Source of the DNA: Phycisphaerales bacterium
GTDB lineage: Bacteria > Planctomycetota > Phycisphaerae > UBA1845
DNA length: 64,000 bases
NCBI GenBank assembly: GCA_020852275.1
Contig: JADZBE010000013.1
Location: forward strand, 62,001 to 126,000
Reading direction: 5' to 3'
Position numbers and translations under genes: made by a program. Within the stretch, counting starts at the first letter, position 1; the number at the start of each line of letters is the position of its first letter. Shown piece by piece: positions 34,899 through 42,969 of this stretch. The notes beneath the pieces were generated by a model. That model was given only the letters and a program-made list of their open reading frames with translations, searched no databases and had not been told where the DNA came from.

Positions 34899-35090
34899 TT
34901 CATTCTGCATTCTGCATTCTACATTCGCTATTGCACGCTCGCCCTCACTTGCGCTACGGGTTCTGATGGCCCCTTGGCGGTCGCACACAAGACCCCTCAC
35001 TTGCGTGAGGGGTTCTGATTTCGCTATTCGCCATTCGCCATTCGCCATTCTGCATTCGGCATTCGGCATTCAGCATTCGCCATTCCCCCA
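34899..35090. repeat. Composite heptamer/palindrome array overlapping the 3' end of hisD
   Basis: CATTCTG/ATTCGCY heptamers (34899-34931), CGCTCGCCCTCACTTGCGCT...GGGTTCTGAT (34936-34967), CCCCTCACTTGCGTGAGGGG-TTCTGAT (34993-35019), then another heptamer run to about 35086. It encodes about the last 44 residues of the hisD product on the minus strand. Confidence 0.88.
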
Positions 35091-36375
35091 CCGCCTCATG
35101 ATGCGCCGAAAACCCCTCATCCCGGCTCATCACGTCCACCACGCCGCGCAGCGCCTCGAACCCTTCCCGCGTCACAAATCCCACGCCGACGCGCTTCATG
35201 AAATCCTGCACGCCGACGCCCGAAGACACGCGCGCCCGACCGCCTGTCGGCAGGATCGCATTCAGCCCCATCGCATAATTGCCCAGGCTGATGATCGGCG
35301 CGTCGCCGAACAAAATCTCCCCCGCGTGTCGAATCCGGGGCCACACCGCCCACGGCTCGGCGACCATCACGGCGACGTGCTCCGCCGCGAATCGGTTCGC
35401 AAACTCGATCGACTCATCCAGGCTCCGCGTCAGGACGATCCCTCCGCGCCGCGCCAGCACCTCGTCCACGTATCGTCGCCGCTGTTCGGTGAGCTTCAAA
35501 CGCGCCTCCCCCACCGCGCGACACACCGGCTCGACCAGCGCCTCGGCGTGCGTCACCAGCACCGCGCATGAGTTCTCCCCATGCTCCGCTTCGATCAACA
35601 GGTTCCACGCGGCGTTGCCCGGGTCGGCCGTCGCATCGCAGAGGATCAGCGACTCGCTGGGCCCGGCGGGCGGACCCGGGTCCAGTTTCAGCGACAGCAT
35701 GCGCCGCGCGCAGGACACGTACACATTGCCCGGACCGACAATCTTGTCGCACGTGGGAATCGTGTCCGTGCCAAACGCGACCGCCGCGACCGCCTGCGCC
35801 CCGCCGACGCGATACACTTCGTCGATGCCGATCATCCGCGCCGCAATTAGCGTCGCATCGTCCACGCGACCCTCCGCGCCCGGCGGCGTACACAGGATGA
35901 TCCGCGGAACGCCCGCCAGCTTCGCCGGCACGCCCAACATGCACGCCACGGAGGAAAACGAGCCGCGCCCCCTGGGCACATAGAGACAAACCGCGTCGAT
36001 CGGCGTCCATCGCTCGCCGCACCACGCGCCCGGCGAGGTCTCCACCCAGCGCGTCTCGCGCGCAACCGCAACCTCGTGAAACCGGCGGATGTGCTCGATC
36101 GACGACTGCAACGCGCCGCGCATCTCGCCCGACAGCCGCCCGTCCGCTTCGTCAAACTCCGGCGCAGCCACGCGCAGACCTCGCGCCGTCAAATCCACCC
36201 CGTCAAACTGCCTTGCAAACTGAAGCAGCGCCGCGTCGCCCTCGCGCCGCACCGCCTCAATGATTTCGCCACAGGCCGCCGCAGCGCCTTCGATTTCCGC
36301 CTGCGAGCGGTTCAGCAGCGCGTCCAGCTCCGCGCTCGACATCTCCGCCAGACGCAGCACGCGCACCGCCCTCAT
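34954..36375 (-). CDS. hisD: HisD family protein (histidinol dehydrogenase-like) with changed zinc ligands and repeat-coded tail
   Basis: A 473-aa protein; ATG 36375 overlaps the hisG stop by ATGA, so the long ORF start is rejected. HisD motifs are present: 'DAVCLYVPRGRGSFSSVACM', 'YRVGGAQAVAAVAFGTDTIP', 'DKIVGPGNVYVS', 'PAGPSESLILCD', and the catalytic Glu-His in 'RFAAEHVAVMV'. Against the E. coli zinc set (Q259, H262, D360, H419), the Gln is Glu ('IEAEHGEN') and the Asp is Asn ('SLGNYAMG'); the two His are kept. The usual 'NHVLPT' is 'NAILPT'. From about residue 430 the normal C-terminus is replaced by 'GEWRMLNAECRMQNGEWRMA', coded by the heptamer repeat. It belongs to HisD; whether it oxidises histidinol is open. 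Confidence 0.83.
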   Translation of the reverse strand: MRAVRVLRLAEMSSAELDALLNRSQAEIEGAAAACGEIIEAVRREGDAALLQFARQFDGVDLTARGLRVAAPEFDEADGRLSGEMRGALQSSIEHIRRFHEVAVARETRWVETSPGAWCGERWTPIDAVCLYVPRGRGSFSSVACMLGVPAKLAGVPRIILCTPPGAEGRVDDATLIAARMIGIDEVYRVGGAQAVAAVAFGTDTIPTCDKIVGPGNVYVSCARRMLSLKLDPGPPAGPSESLILCDATADPGNAAWNLLIEAEHGENSCAVLVTHAEALVEPVCRAVGEARLKLTEQRRRYVDEVLARRGGIVLTRSLDESIEFANRFAAEHVAVMVAEPWAVWPRIRHAGEILFGDAPIISLGNYAMGLNAILPTGGRARVSSGVGVQDFMKRVGVGFVTREGFEALRGVVDVMSRDEGFSAHHEAVGEWRMLNAECRMQNGEWRMANSEIRTPHASEGSCVRPPRGHQNP

Positions 36376-37235
36376 ACGATCACCCGTTGAATCGCCGTCT
36401 GCAGAATGTCCGTTGCTCCGGCCTGGCGCAGCTTGGGAATCAGCGCCGCGACCTGGTCCTTCGGAACTGCCGCTCGCACGGCGAACGAGTCGTCGCCATA
36501 GAGCGCCTGAATCGTCGGAGACTTCATCGCCGGCAGGATCCGCACGACCGCGTCGAGGCGATCCTTCGAGACGTTCATGTCCAGCAGCACGCGCTGCCGC
36601 GCGTCCAGCACGCTCTGAACCAGAACCCTCAGCTCTTCGATGATCGCCGCCCGCATCGGGTCGTCCATCACCCGGCGGTTCGCCACCAGCAGCGTCGTCG
36701 AGCGCATCACCTCGTCGAGAATCTCCAGCCCGTTCGCCGCCAGCGCCGCCCCCGTCGCCGTGTTGTCCACGATCAGGTCCGCATCCTCCGGCGGGAATAC
36801 CTCCGTCGCGCCCCACGTCCGGACGTATTGCCACTCCACGCCCTTTGACGACATGTATCCGCGCGTCAGGTTCTCGTATTCCGACGCCGCCATGACGGGG
36901 CGGCCGCGATCCCGCCCGAACGGATTCGACCCGACCGGCGCCGCCGCCACGATGCGCACCGGCTGCATCCCGGTATCCAGAAGCGTCGCCACGTCCGCGC
37001 GCGTCTCGCGGATCCAGTCCAGCCCGCAGAAGCCGAGGTCGTGCGCCCCCAGTTCCACCAGCCGCGGAACGTTGGCAGCCTTGAGCAGCTTCACCTCGAA
37101 CCGCGCATCGCTCACCGGAGGCCGGTACCCGGACGCCGGCATGGTGATCTTCACCCCCGCATCCGCCAGCAGGCTCACCACCGACTCATTCAGCCGCCCC
37201 GTCGGGACGACCAGCTTGACTTTCACCTCGTTCAT
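36372..37235 (-). CDS. hisG: ATP phosphoribosyltransferase HisG, long form
   Basis: A 287-aa HisG of the long, homohexameric type with a C-terminal regulatory domain. The catalytic part has 'KLVVPTGRLNESVVSLLADA', 'HDLGFCGLDWI' and the PRPP loop 'ADLIVDNTATGAALAANGLE'. The second Thr of the usual TGxTL loop is Ala. The regulatory part (about 210-287) has 'LLDMNVSKDRLDAVVRILPA' and the end 'GATDILQTAIQRVIV', where histidine normally binds to inhibit. HisG starts histidine synthesis from PRPP and ATP. Its stop overlaps the start of hisD. The 200 bases upstream, up to the divergent thioredoxin gene, should hold the promoter. Confidence 0.92.
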   Translation of the reverse strand: MNEVKVKLVVPTGRLNESVVSLLADAGVKITMPASGYRPPVSDARFEVKLLKAANVPRLVELGAHDLGFCGLDWIRETRADVATLLDTGMQPVRIVAAAPVGSNPFGRDRGRPVMAASEYENLTRGYMSSKGVEWQYVRTWGATEVFPPEDADLIVDNTATGAALAANGLEILDEVMRSTTLLVANRRVMDDPMRAAIIEELRVLVQSVLDARQRVLLDMNVSKDRLDAVVRILPAMKSPTIQALYGDDSFAVRAAVPKDQVAALIPKLRQAGATDILQTAIQRVIV

Positions 37236-37443
37236 GGCCTGATTCTCAAAGCTTGGTAGCCCATTGGCAACCGCTCATCCCTTCGACGCCCGGAGGGCGC
37301 GCGGGTGTCTTGCCGTAAAATCGGCGCATCCTTTGACAACATCCCACACCCCACGCTACCCGGCGGGCATCAAAGGTCGATAGAATGAGCCGAGGGAGAG
37401 TGGCATGCGAGTGCGAAACACAAGGACGACGAGGAGCGACTTC

Positions 37444-38268
37444 ATGGTACGATGGAGCAAGGCGGCATTCCTGCTGCTGGTGGCAACGGGCGGCGCGGGC
37501 GCGGCGGAGATGCCCTGGGTGAAGGACTGGCCGGCGGCGCAGAAGTCCGCCGAAGCCTCCGGCAAGCTCATCATGGTGGACTTCTATACCGACTGGTGCG
37601 GCTGGTGCAAACGCCTCGACCGCGACACCTACGGCAACGAGAAGGTCATTAAGTTCGCCGCCGACATCGTCCCGCTCAAGGTCAACGCAGAGAAGGAAGG
37701 CGCTCCGCTCCAGCAGCAGTACCAGACGCTCGTCAGCGGATACCCGACCATCCTCTTCCTCGATCACACCGGCGCTGTGATCGGTCTGATCGACGGCTAC
37801 CTTGCCGCGGAGCCGTTCATCGAGCAGGTGGGCAAGATCCGCGACACGCACCAGCGGTTCAAGCAGGCGCAGACGACGCTCAAGGAGAAACCCGACGACG
37901 GCGAAGCCAACGCCGTGCTCGCCTCCGTGCTCTCCATCGGCGGCAAGCGCGAGGAAGCCGAAGCGGCCATCCGCCGCGCCGAAGCCGCCAAGTTCACCGG
38001 CGATGCCCTCGGAAACGCCTACAACAGCGTCGCCCGCCTGTACGTCGCCGAGGAGAAGTACGATCTCGCGCTCCCCCTGTACATCAAGGCCGATGCCGTC
38101 GCAAAGGACGTCGAGGTCCGCGCCCTCGCCAAGATCTCCATCACCGCATGCCATCACAGCAAGGGGGATTTGGTCAGTGCCAAGAAAACGGCACAGGAGG
38201 TTCTCGATCTGAAGGGCGCACCGGAGCAGTACGTCAAAGTCGCCCGGCAGGTGCTGCAAATGCCGTAG
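37444..38268 (+). CDS. Exported thioredoxin-fold protein with C-terminal TPR region
   Basis: A 274-aa protein from ATG 37444, after GAGGAG; the ORF start at 37405 lacks a ribosome-binding site. A signal peptide ('AAFLLLVATGGAGAAE') is followed by a thioredoxin domain with the redox motif in 'MVDFYTDWCGWCKRLDRDTY' (CGWC) and the cis-Pro region 'VSGYPTILFLDHTG'. Residues about 150-274 are TPR-like helices. The fold resembles DsbD-gamma or thioredoxin_7 proteins, which handle periplasmic disulfides. It may serve cytochrome c maturation or exported Cys-rich proteins, but nothing adjacent shows this. Confidence 0.88.
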   Translation: MVRWSKAAFLLLVATGGAGAAEMPWVKDWPAAQKSAEASGKLIMVDFYTDWCGWCKRLDRDTYGNEKVIKFAADIVPLKVNAEKEGAPLQQQYQTLVSGYPTILFLDHTGAVIGLIDGYLAAEPFIEQVGKIRDTHQRFKQAQTTLKEKPDDGEANAVLASVLSIGGKREEAEAAIRRAEAAKFTGDALGNAYNSVARLYVAEEKYDLALPLYIKADAVAKDVEVRALAKISITACHHSKGDLVSAKKTAQEVLDLKGAPEQYVKVARQVLQMP

Positions 38269-38303
38269 CGTAGCGCCTCTGGTTGCTTGCATCCCTCGAC
38301 TTT

Positions 38304-38326
38304 CAGAGCCGCGATCGTAAGGGCTT
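38304..38326 (+). repeat. Family C arm (single)
   Basis: CAGAGCCGCGATCGTAAGGG-CTT, a variant of the mreB-distal palindrome arm, 36 bases after the thioredoxin gene stop and just before the transposase remnant. Confidence 0.7.
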
Positions 38327-38347
38327 AGGTTTGCAGACATCCTTGCT

Positions 38348-38971
38348 TTGGCGGACGATAAGTTTTTTTCCTGCGGGTGTGTGGCGCGGGAGGGGAGGTG
38401 GCCATGGATGGCCCGTTTGCGGGAGACGATTGAAGCTTGGGCGGCGCGTCGGGCGGGGACGTTGCCTGAGAAGCTCAACGGGCGGTCGCCGCGGGTGGGC
38501 GCGGATCGCATGTTCAACAACCCGAAGGGGACTCATCGGCGGATTCTCCAGGCGCACCGCGCCGAGAGTCTGGTGCCGCTCGAGGGATTCCAAGGCCAGG
38601 CCCTGCTGCTGCACGACGCCACCGTGCGGGACGATTCGGGGTTGGACGTGGACGGACTGGGGTAGGTGGGCGACGGCCATGGCCGCGGGTTACACGCGCA
38701 CCACGGTTTGAGGGTGATTCCGTCGACGCGCGAGGTCGTGGGATTGCCGAATCAGATTCTGCACCGTCGCGCCGAGGCGCCGGCGGGGGAGCGCCGGTCG
38801 CAACGGATGGAGCGGGCGGACCGCGAGAGCCGGCTTGGGAACGAGGCGGTGGCGGGGTGGCCGCGGATGCCCGAGGGCGCGCGGGTGATCGACGCGTCGG
38901 ATCGCGGCTCCGACATCCGCGAGTCCATCGCCTCCGAGGTCGCGGCTCCGTCACGCGTGCGGAGACACTAG
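38348..38971 (+). pseudogene. Decayed IS4/Tn5-type transposase fragment
   Basis: One frame reads through a TAG at 38663-38665 from 38348 to 38971 and gives about 207 residues. Before the stop, 'GADRMFNNPKGTHRRILQAH' and 'GQALLLHDATVRDDSGLDVD' match the N-terminal region and first catalytic Asp of Tn5-like IS4 transposases. After it, 'GRGLHAHHGLRVIPSTREVV' and 'MPEGARVIDASDRGSDIRE' match the segment with the second catalytic Asp (usually 'VADREGDIYE'). The catalytic Glu region and the C-terminus are missing; a full protein is about 450 residues. No terminal inverted repeats or target duplications are seen. It is an old, truncated remnant. Confidence 0.8.
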
Positions 38972-39028
38972 CCGCTTCAGGCCCGCGATAGACGATTTCC
39001 CGCCAGGACGATACGCTCCTGCGAATTT

Positions 39029-41101
39029 ATGACCGACGGCTTATCTCTCATCCGCAACATCGGCATCGCCGCGCACATTGACGCGGGCAAGACGACCACG
39101 ACCGAGCGCATCCTGTACTACACCGGCAAGCTCCATCGCATGGGCGACGTGGACGACGGCACGACCACGACCGACTTCGATTCGCAGGAGCAGGAGCGCG
39201 GCATCACCATCTACTCCGCCGCCGTCACCTGCCCGTGGCGCGGGCACACGATCAACCTGATCGACACGCCGGGGCACGTGGACTTCACGGCGGAGGTGGA
39301 GCGGTCGCTGCGGGTGCTCGACGGGGCGGTGGCGGTGTTCGACGCGAAGGAGGGGGTGGAGCCGCAGTCGGAAACGGTCTGGCGGCAGTGCGAACGCTAC
39401 CACGTGCCGCGCATCTGCTTTCTCAACAAGATGGACAAGATCGGGGCGGACTTCGTGCGCTCCGTCGAATCCATCGTCGAGCGGCTGCACGGTCGCCCGG
39501 TCGTCCTGCAATTCCCCATCGGCGCCGGTCCCACGTTCGAGGGGCTGGTTGATCTCCTGACGATGAAGGCCGTGTACTACAAGCCGGAGGAGCTTGGCTC
39601 GAAGTTCACGGAGCGGGACGTGCCCGCGGACTTGCTGGACGAGGCGCAGCTTCGCCGGCACGAGCTGGAGGAAATCGCCGCGGACTTTGACGAGCGCGTG
39701 ATGGAGCACTTCGTCGCCGGCGAGCCGATCAGCGCAGACGACCTGCGTCGCGCGTTGCGCAAGGCGACCATTGCCGGAAAGGTGCAGCCGCTGCTGTGCG
39801 GCAGCTCGCTGCGCTACATCGGCGTGCAGCGCATGTTGGACGCGGTCGTGGATTTTCTGCCCAGCCCGCTCGACCTGCCGCCGGTGGAGGCGCACGACGT
39901 CAAGAAGGCGGAGGTGATGCACAAACTCCCCGCGGATCCGAAAGGCCCGCTGGCCGCGTTGGTGTTCAAGATCGTGGCGGAAAAACCGGTGGATCTCTAC
40001 TTCATGCGCGTGTACAGCGGCACGCTCAAGGCCAACTCGCGCCTGCTCAACCCCGCCACCGGCGAGAAGGAGAATATCAGCAAGATTTACCGCATGTTCG
40101 CCCGCCGGCGCGATCAGGTGGACGCGGCCACCGCGGGGGACATCGTCGCGGTCATCGGGCCGCGCCATGCCGTGACGGGCGCGACGCTCTGCGACTCGCA
40201 CAAACCGGTGCTGCTGGAGCCGATACGCTTTCCCGAAACGGTCATCAGCATCTCCATCGAGCCGAAGTCGTCGAAGGACCGCGACAAGCTGGCCGAGTGT
40301 CTGCGCATGGTCGAGCGGCAGGACCCGACGATCCACGTTTCCATCAACGAAGAGACGGGGCAGACGCTGGTGTCCGGCATGGGCGAGCTGCACCTGGAGG
40401 TGCAGGTTGAGCGGCTGAAGCGCGACATGAAGCTGGAGGTCAACGTCGGCCAGCCGCGCGTGGCGTACCGCGAGACGATACAGCACGCCGGCGAAGGCGT
40501 CGGACGTTTCGAGCGCGAGCTGGCGGGGCACGTCCACTTTGGCGTCGTTCGCCTGAAGCTCGCGCCGTATCAAGCTCAAGACGGTCAGCCGCCCATGCTC
40601 ATCCTCAACCAGATCGCGGATGCGGACTTCCCCGAGGAATGCCTGGCCGCGGTTCAGGAGGGCATCCGCGGCGCCGCGCTGGCGGGCGAGCTGGCGGGAT
40701 ACCCGGTGATCGACTGGAAAGCGACGATCCTCGGCGTGGAGCATCGCCCGTCCGAGAGCACGCCGCTGGCGTATGAAAACGCCGCGCGGCTGGCGTTCAA
40801 CGAGGCCATGCGGAAGGCACAGCCCGTGCTGCTGGAGCCGATCATGAGCGTCGAGGTGGTGACGGAGGAGGCTTATTTCGGCTCGATCGTGGGCGACCTC
40901 AACGCGCGCCGCGCGGAGATCCGCGACACGCTGATGCGCGGCAGCAGCCGAGTCATCAAGGCGATGGTCCCGCTGCGCGAGATGTTCGGCTACGTGACCA
41001 AGCTGCGGAGCCTCTCCAGCGGCCGGGCGTCGGCGACGATGTCTCCGGCACGCTACGCCCCCGTCCCCGCGGCGGAGGCGAGGGCGCTGGTGGGATCGTG
41101 A
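39029..41101 (+). CDS. fusA: Elongation factor G paralogue
   Basis: A 690-aa translational GTPase with all EF-G parts: G1 '[20 protein letters not shown]', G2 '[10 protein letters not shown]', G3 '[20 protein letters not shown]', G4 '[12 protein letters not shown]', G5 '[11 protein letters not shown]', then domains II-V ending at '[20 protein letters not shown]'. EF-G moves tRNAs during elongation and helps to split ribosomes. It is not next to rpsL, rpsG or tuf, which is where the housekeeping copy usually lies, and it begins '[12 protein letters not shown]'. I therefore read it as one of the extra EF-G copies common in planctomycetes. No strong ribosome-binding site precedes the ATG. A 711-aa antisense ORF is a shadow. 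Confidence 0.93.
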   Translation: MTDGLSLIRNIGIAAHIDAGKTTTTERILYYTGKLHRMGDVDDGTTTTDFDSQEQERGITIYSAAVTCPWRGHTINLIDTPGHVDFTAEVERSLRVLDGAVAVFDAKEGVEPQSETVWRQCERYHVPRICFLNKMDKIGADFVRSVESIVERLHGRPVVLQFPIGAGPTFEGLVDLLTMKAVYYKPEELGSKFTERDVPADLLDEAQLRRHELEEIAADFDERVMEHFVAGEPISADDLRRALRKATIAGKVQPLLCGSSLRYIGVQRMLDAVVDFLPSPLDLPPVEAHDVKKAEVMHKLPADPKGPLAALVFKIVAEKPVDLYFMRVYSGTLKANSRLLNPATGEKENISKIYRMFARRRDQVDAATAGDIVAVIGPRHAVTGATLCDSHKPVLLEPIRFPETVISISIEPKSSKDRDKLAECLRMVERQDPTIHVSINEETGQTLVSGMGELHLEVQVERLKRDMKLEVNVGQPRVAYRETIQHAGEGVGRFERELAGHVHFGVVRLKLAPYQAQDGQPPMLILNQIADADFPEECLAAVQEGIRGAALAGELAGYPVIDWKATILGVEHRPSESTPLAYENAARLAFNEAMRKAQPVLLEPIMSVEVVTEEAYFGSIVGDLNARRAEIRDTLMRGSSRVIKAMVPLREMFGYVTKLRSLSSGRASATMSPARYAPVPAAEARALVGS

Positions 41102-41284
41102 TCCGGCGCTCAGCCTGCGAGTCGCCGCGAAGACCCTGGGAGGCGCGGCGAAGAGCCTGCGAGGCGCCGCCGGCACCCTGTTTCCTTTCGCCGGAGCGCG
41201 CGGCAGGCGCCGCGAGAAGCGTCGCGCGGGCTGAAGCCTCGCGGCTCGGGCACGCGGCTCGGGAATGGGACATTGCGGCCTTCC

Positions 41285-41779
41285 TTAACGGCCGCGCGCG
41301 GCTTTCCTTGCCTTGGGTTTGGTCTTCGGCTTTGAACTTGAGGAGGAGTTCCGCGACGGTTTCACGGCGATCTTGGCGGCCTTGACGGCGTTCTTCGCGT
41401 CATCCGGGGAACCGACGCCGAGGTTGATGACGGCGCGGTTGCCGATGACGGCCGCCGTCGCGCCGCGCAGGTTGACGCCGGCGCCCGCCACCGCGCGGGT
41501 GATCGCGGCGCCCAGTCCCGGGCGGTCCGGGCCTTCGATGCGCACCGTGTGCATGTTGGCGGTGCGCGCCAGGCCCACGTCCATCGCGGCCTGCAGAACC
41601 TTCTTGCCCTTGATGGGCGAGAGGAACACGCGGCTGGTGTTCTCGTTGACCTTGCGGGCGACCATGAACTCGAGGTTCGCCCCCGCCGTCGTCAGCGCCT
41701 CAACCACGCGCGCCAACATGCCCGGCCGGTTGAGAATGTCCCCCGCCCACACTTCGATCTGCTTGATGGAATACGACAT
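41285..41779 (-). CDS. Double ACT-domain protein with basic tail
   Basis: A 164-aa protein from ATG 41779, preceded by GGAG; the 254-aa ORF includes upstream repeat DNA. Two ACT domains are visible. The first is 'IEVWAGDILNRPGMLARVVE' to about residue 70, the second 'HTVRIEGPDRPGLGAAITRA' to 'RAVINLGVGSPDDA'. ACT domains bind amino acids or similar ligands, and the 'RPG' turns are their hallmark. The last about 25 residues are Ser/Lys/Arg-rich ('SSSSSKPKTKPKARKAARGR'), which could contact nucleic acid or ribosomes. No enzyme domain is attached, so it may sense amino acids for a separate partner. Confidence 0.82.
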   Translation of the reverse strand: MSYSIKQIEVWAGDILNRPGMLARVVEALTTAGANLEFMVARKVNENTSRVFLSPIKGKKVLQAAMDVGLARTANMHTVRIEGPDRPGLGAAITRAVAGAGVNLRGATAAVIGNRAVINLGVGSPDDAKNAVKAAKIAVKPSRNSSSSSKPKTKPKARKAARGR

Positions 41780-41823
41780 GGATGGACTCCAAAAAAACCC
41801 GCGAGCGCTGCGCCCGCCTGAAT

Positions 41824-41881
41824 GGAAGCCCGCTGAAAGGAAACCGGGTGCCACAGTCTGGCGTACTCGCCAGGCCGTGGC
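41824..41881 (+). repeat. Family A 58-bp dispersed element, plus copy
   Basis: GGAAGCCCGCTGAAAGGAAA... through CCAGGCCGTGGC, the same length as 17207-17264 and matching at 50 of 58 bases with no gap. A further ACGCTGCGCGAGACCGTGCC lies 20 bases downstream. It sits between the ACT gene and the TlyA-like gene. Confidence 0.8.
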
Positions 41882-42045
41882 ATGGCCGGGAAACACGGCC
41901 ACGCTGCGCGAGACCGTGCCGCCCGAAAACCGACGCCAGCTTACCTTCAACGAGGAGTCAGTCGAGGTGCAGTATAGCTGTTTACCGATCGGCGGGAATG
42001 CCCGATGCCGCACCCTTGGCACGAGTCGTTTTTCACCCGCGTGGG

Positions 42046-42612
42046 TCAAGCGCGTTCCAGCGAAAGGAGCACCTCGCGGTTGCCCCCGTGCCCGGACAGC
42101 GGGCTTTCAACACGCGTCAGCACGCTCCAGCCACCGGACTTGATCCGCCCGATGATCAGCGAAACGACGGATTCCACGTGATCGGGTGCGAGAACGCCGT
42201 CGACAAGGAGCGAGGGTTCCGCCTCGTAATGCGGCTTGACGAGCGTGATCACGCGGCCGCTCGGCTTGAGCATCCGCGCGACATTGGGCAGCACGTGCTC
42301 CTGCCGCGTCCAGCCGACGTCGACGGTGACCAAGTCCACCGGCTCCGGCAGGGTTGCGTGCATGGCGTTGGTGCGTTCCATCACCACCACGCGCGGATCG
42401 CGCCGCAGTTTCCACGCCAGCGTTCCATAGGACGTGTCGATGCTGTACACCTTGCCCGCTCCGTGCTGCAGCAGGCAGTCCACGAATCCACCTGCATGGC
42501 TGCCCAAGTCGGCGCACACGAGACCGCTCACATCCACGTTAAATGCGATCAATGCGGCTTCGAGCTTGAAGCCTGCGCGCGTGACGTAGGAGTTGGGAAT
42601 CGGTTCAGTCAA
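42046..42612 (-). CDS. TlyA-like rRNA 2'-O-methyltransferase lacking the S4 domain
   Basis: A 188-aa SAM-dependent methyltransferase of the FtsJ/TlyA type. 'YVTRAGFKLEAALIAFNVDV', 'ADLGSHAGGFVDCLLQHGAG', 'YGTLAWKLRRDPRVVVMERT', 'VDLVTVDVGWTRQEHVLP' and 'VITLVKPHYEA' follow TlyA closely, including the SAM loop and the catalytic Lys positions. TlyA modifies cytidines in 16S and 23S rRNA and normally has an N-terminal S4 RNA-binding domain of about 60 residues, which is absent. The start is TTG at 42612 with no good ribosome-binding site, directly against the heptamer repeat, so loss of a 5' part by repeat insertion is possible. Confidence 0.8.
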   Translation of the reverse strand: MTEPIPNSYVTRAGFKLEAALIAFNVDVSGLVCADLGSHAGGFVDCLLQHGAGKVYSIDTSYGTLAWKLRRDPRVVVMERTNAMHATLPEPVDLVTVDVGWTRQEHVLPNVARMLKPSGRVITLVKPHYEAEPSLLVDGVLAPDHVESVVSLIIGRIKSGGWSVLTRVESPLSGHGGNREVLLSLERA

Positions 42613-42625
42613 TGCGATGGCTCAG

Positions 42626-42715
42626 AATGGTGAATGCTGAATGGCGAATGCGGAATTCCGAATGTCAGAGGCTGAGTACAGAATGCCGAGTGCAGAATGC
42701 AACACTACAGAACAT
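42626..42715. repeat. Heptamer array (GAATNNN)n
   Basis: On the plus strand GAATGGT-GAATGCT-GAATGGC-GAATGCG-GAATTCC-GAATGTC and further decayed units to about 42710. This is the reverse complement of the ATTCGCY arrays. It starts 14 bases after the TlyA-like start codon. Confidence 0.8.
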
Positions 42716-42734
42716 GCGCAGGTTGAAAGCCTGT

Positions 42735-42844
42735 GCCACAGCCACCGGTTGGAAACCGGTGCCACAGCCACCCGTCGGATGCCGGTGCCACAGCCACGGG
42801 TCGGATGCCGGCGCCACAGCCACCCGTCGGATGCCGGTGCCACA
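42735..42844. repeat. 26-bp tandem repeat, four copies plus a partial
   Basis: Units of GCCACAGCCACCCGTCGGAT-GCCGGT occur at 42735, 42761, 42787 and 42813, with a partial unit at 42839. Units 2 and 4 are identical. They are contiguous, with no spacers, so this is not CRISPR. With the two heptamer arrays it fills the gene-free 42613-42969. Confidence 0.9.
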
Positions 42845-42891
42845 CATGTTTCAGTCGCCGTCGCTGGAATCCTCCTTCACCCTCGAGCGAT

Positions 42892-42962
42892 TGACATTCT
42901 GCATTCTGCATTCTGCATTCGCCATTCGCCATTCGGCATTCGCCATTCGCCATTCAGCATTT
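42892..42962. repeat. Heptamer array (ATTCNGC)n
   Basis: CATTCTGCATTCTGCATTCTGC then ATTCGCC/ATTCGGC units to 42960, about ten heptamers. It ends eight bases before the stop codon of the M28 peptidase gene. Confidence 0.85.
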
Positions 42963-42969
42963 CCCCCCA

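Noticed and set aside
37041-37259. Short plus-strand ORFs opposite hisG
   Set aside because: Shadows of the hisG codons; no ribosome-binding site.
39041-41176. 711-aa minus-strand ORF antisense to the EF-G gene
   Set aside because: EF-G motifs on the plus strand are unambiguous; the antisense product is Arg/His-rich shadow coding.
42735-42844. CRISPR array
   Set aside because: The 26-bp repeats are contiguous with no spacers, vary in the centre, and there are no cas genes.
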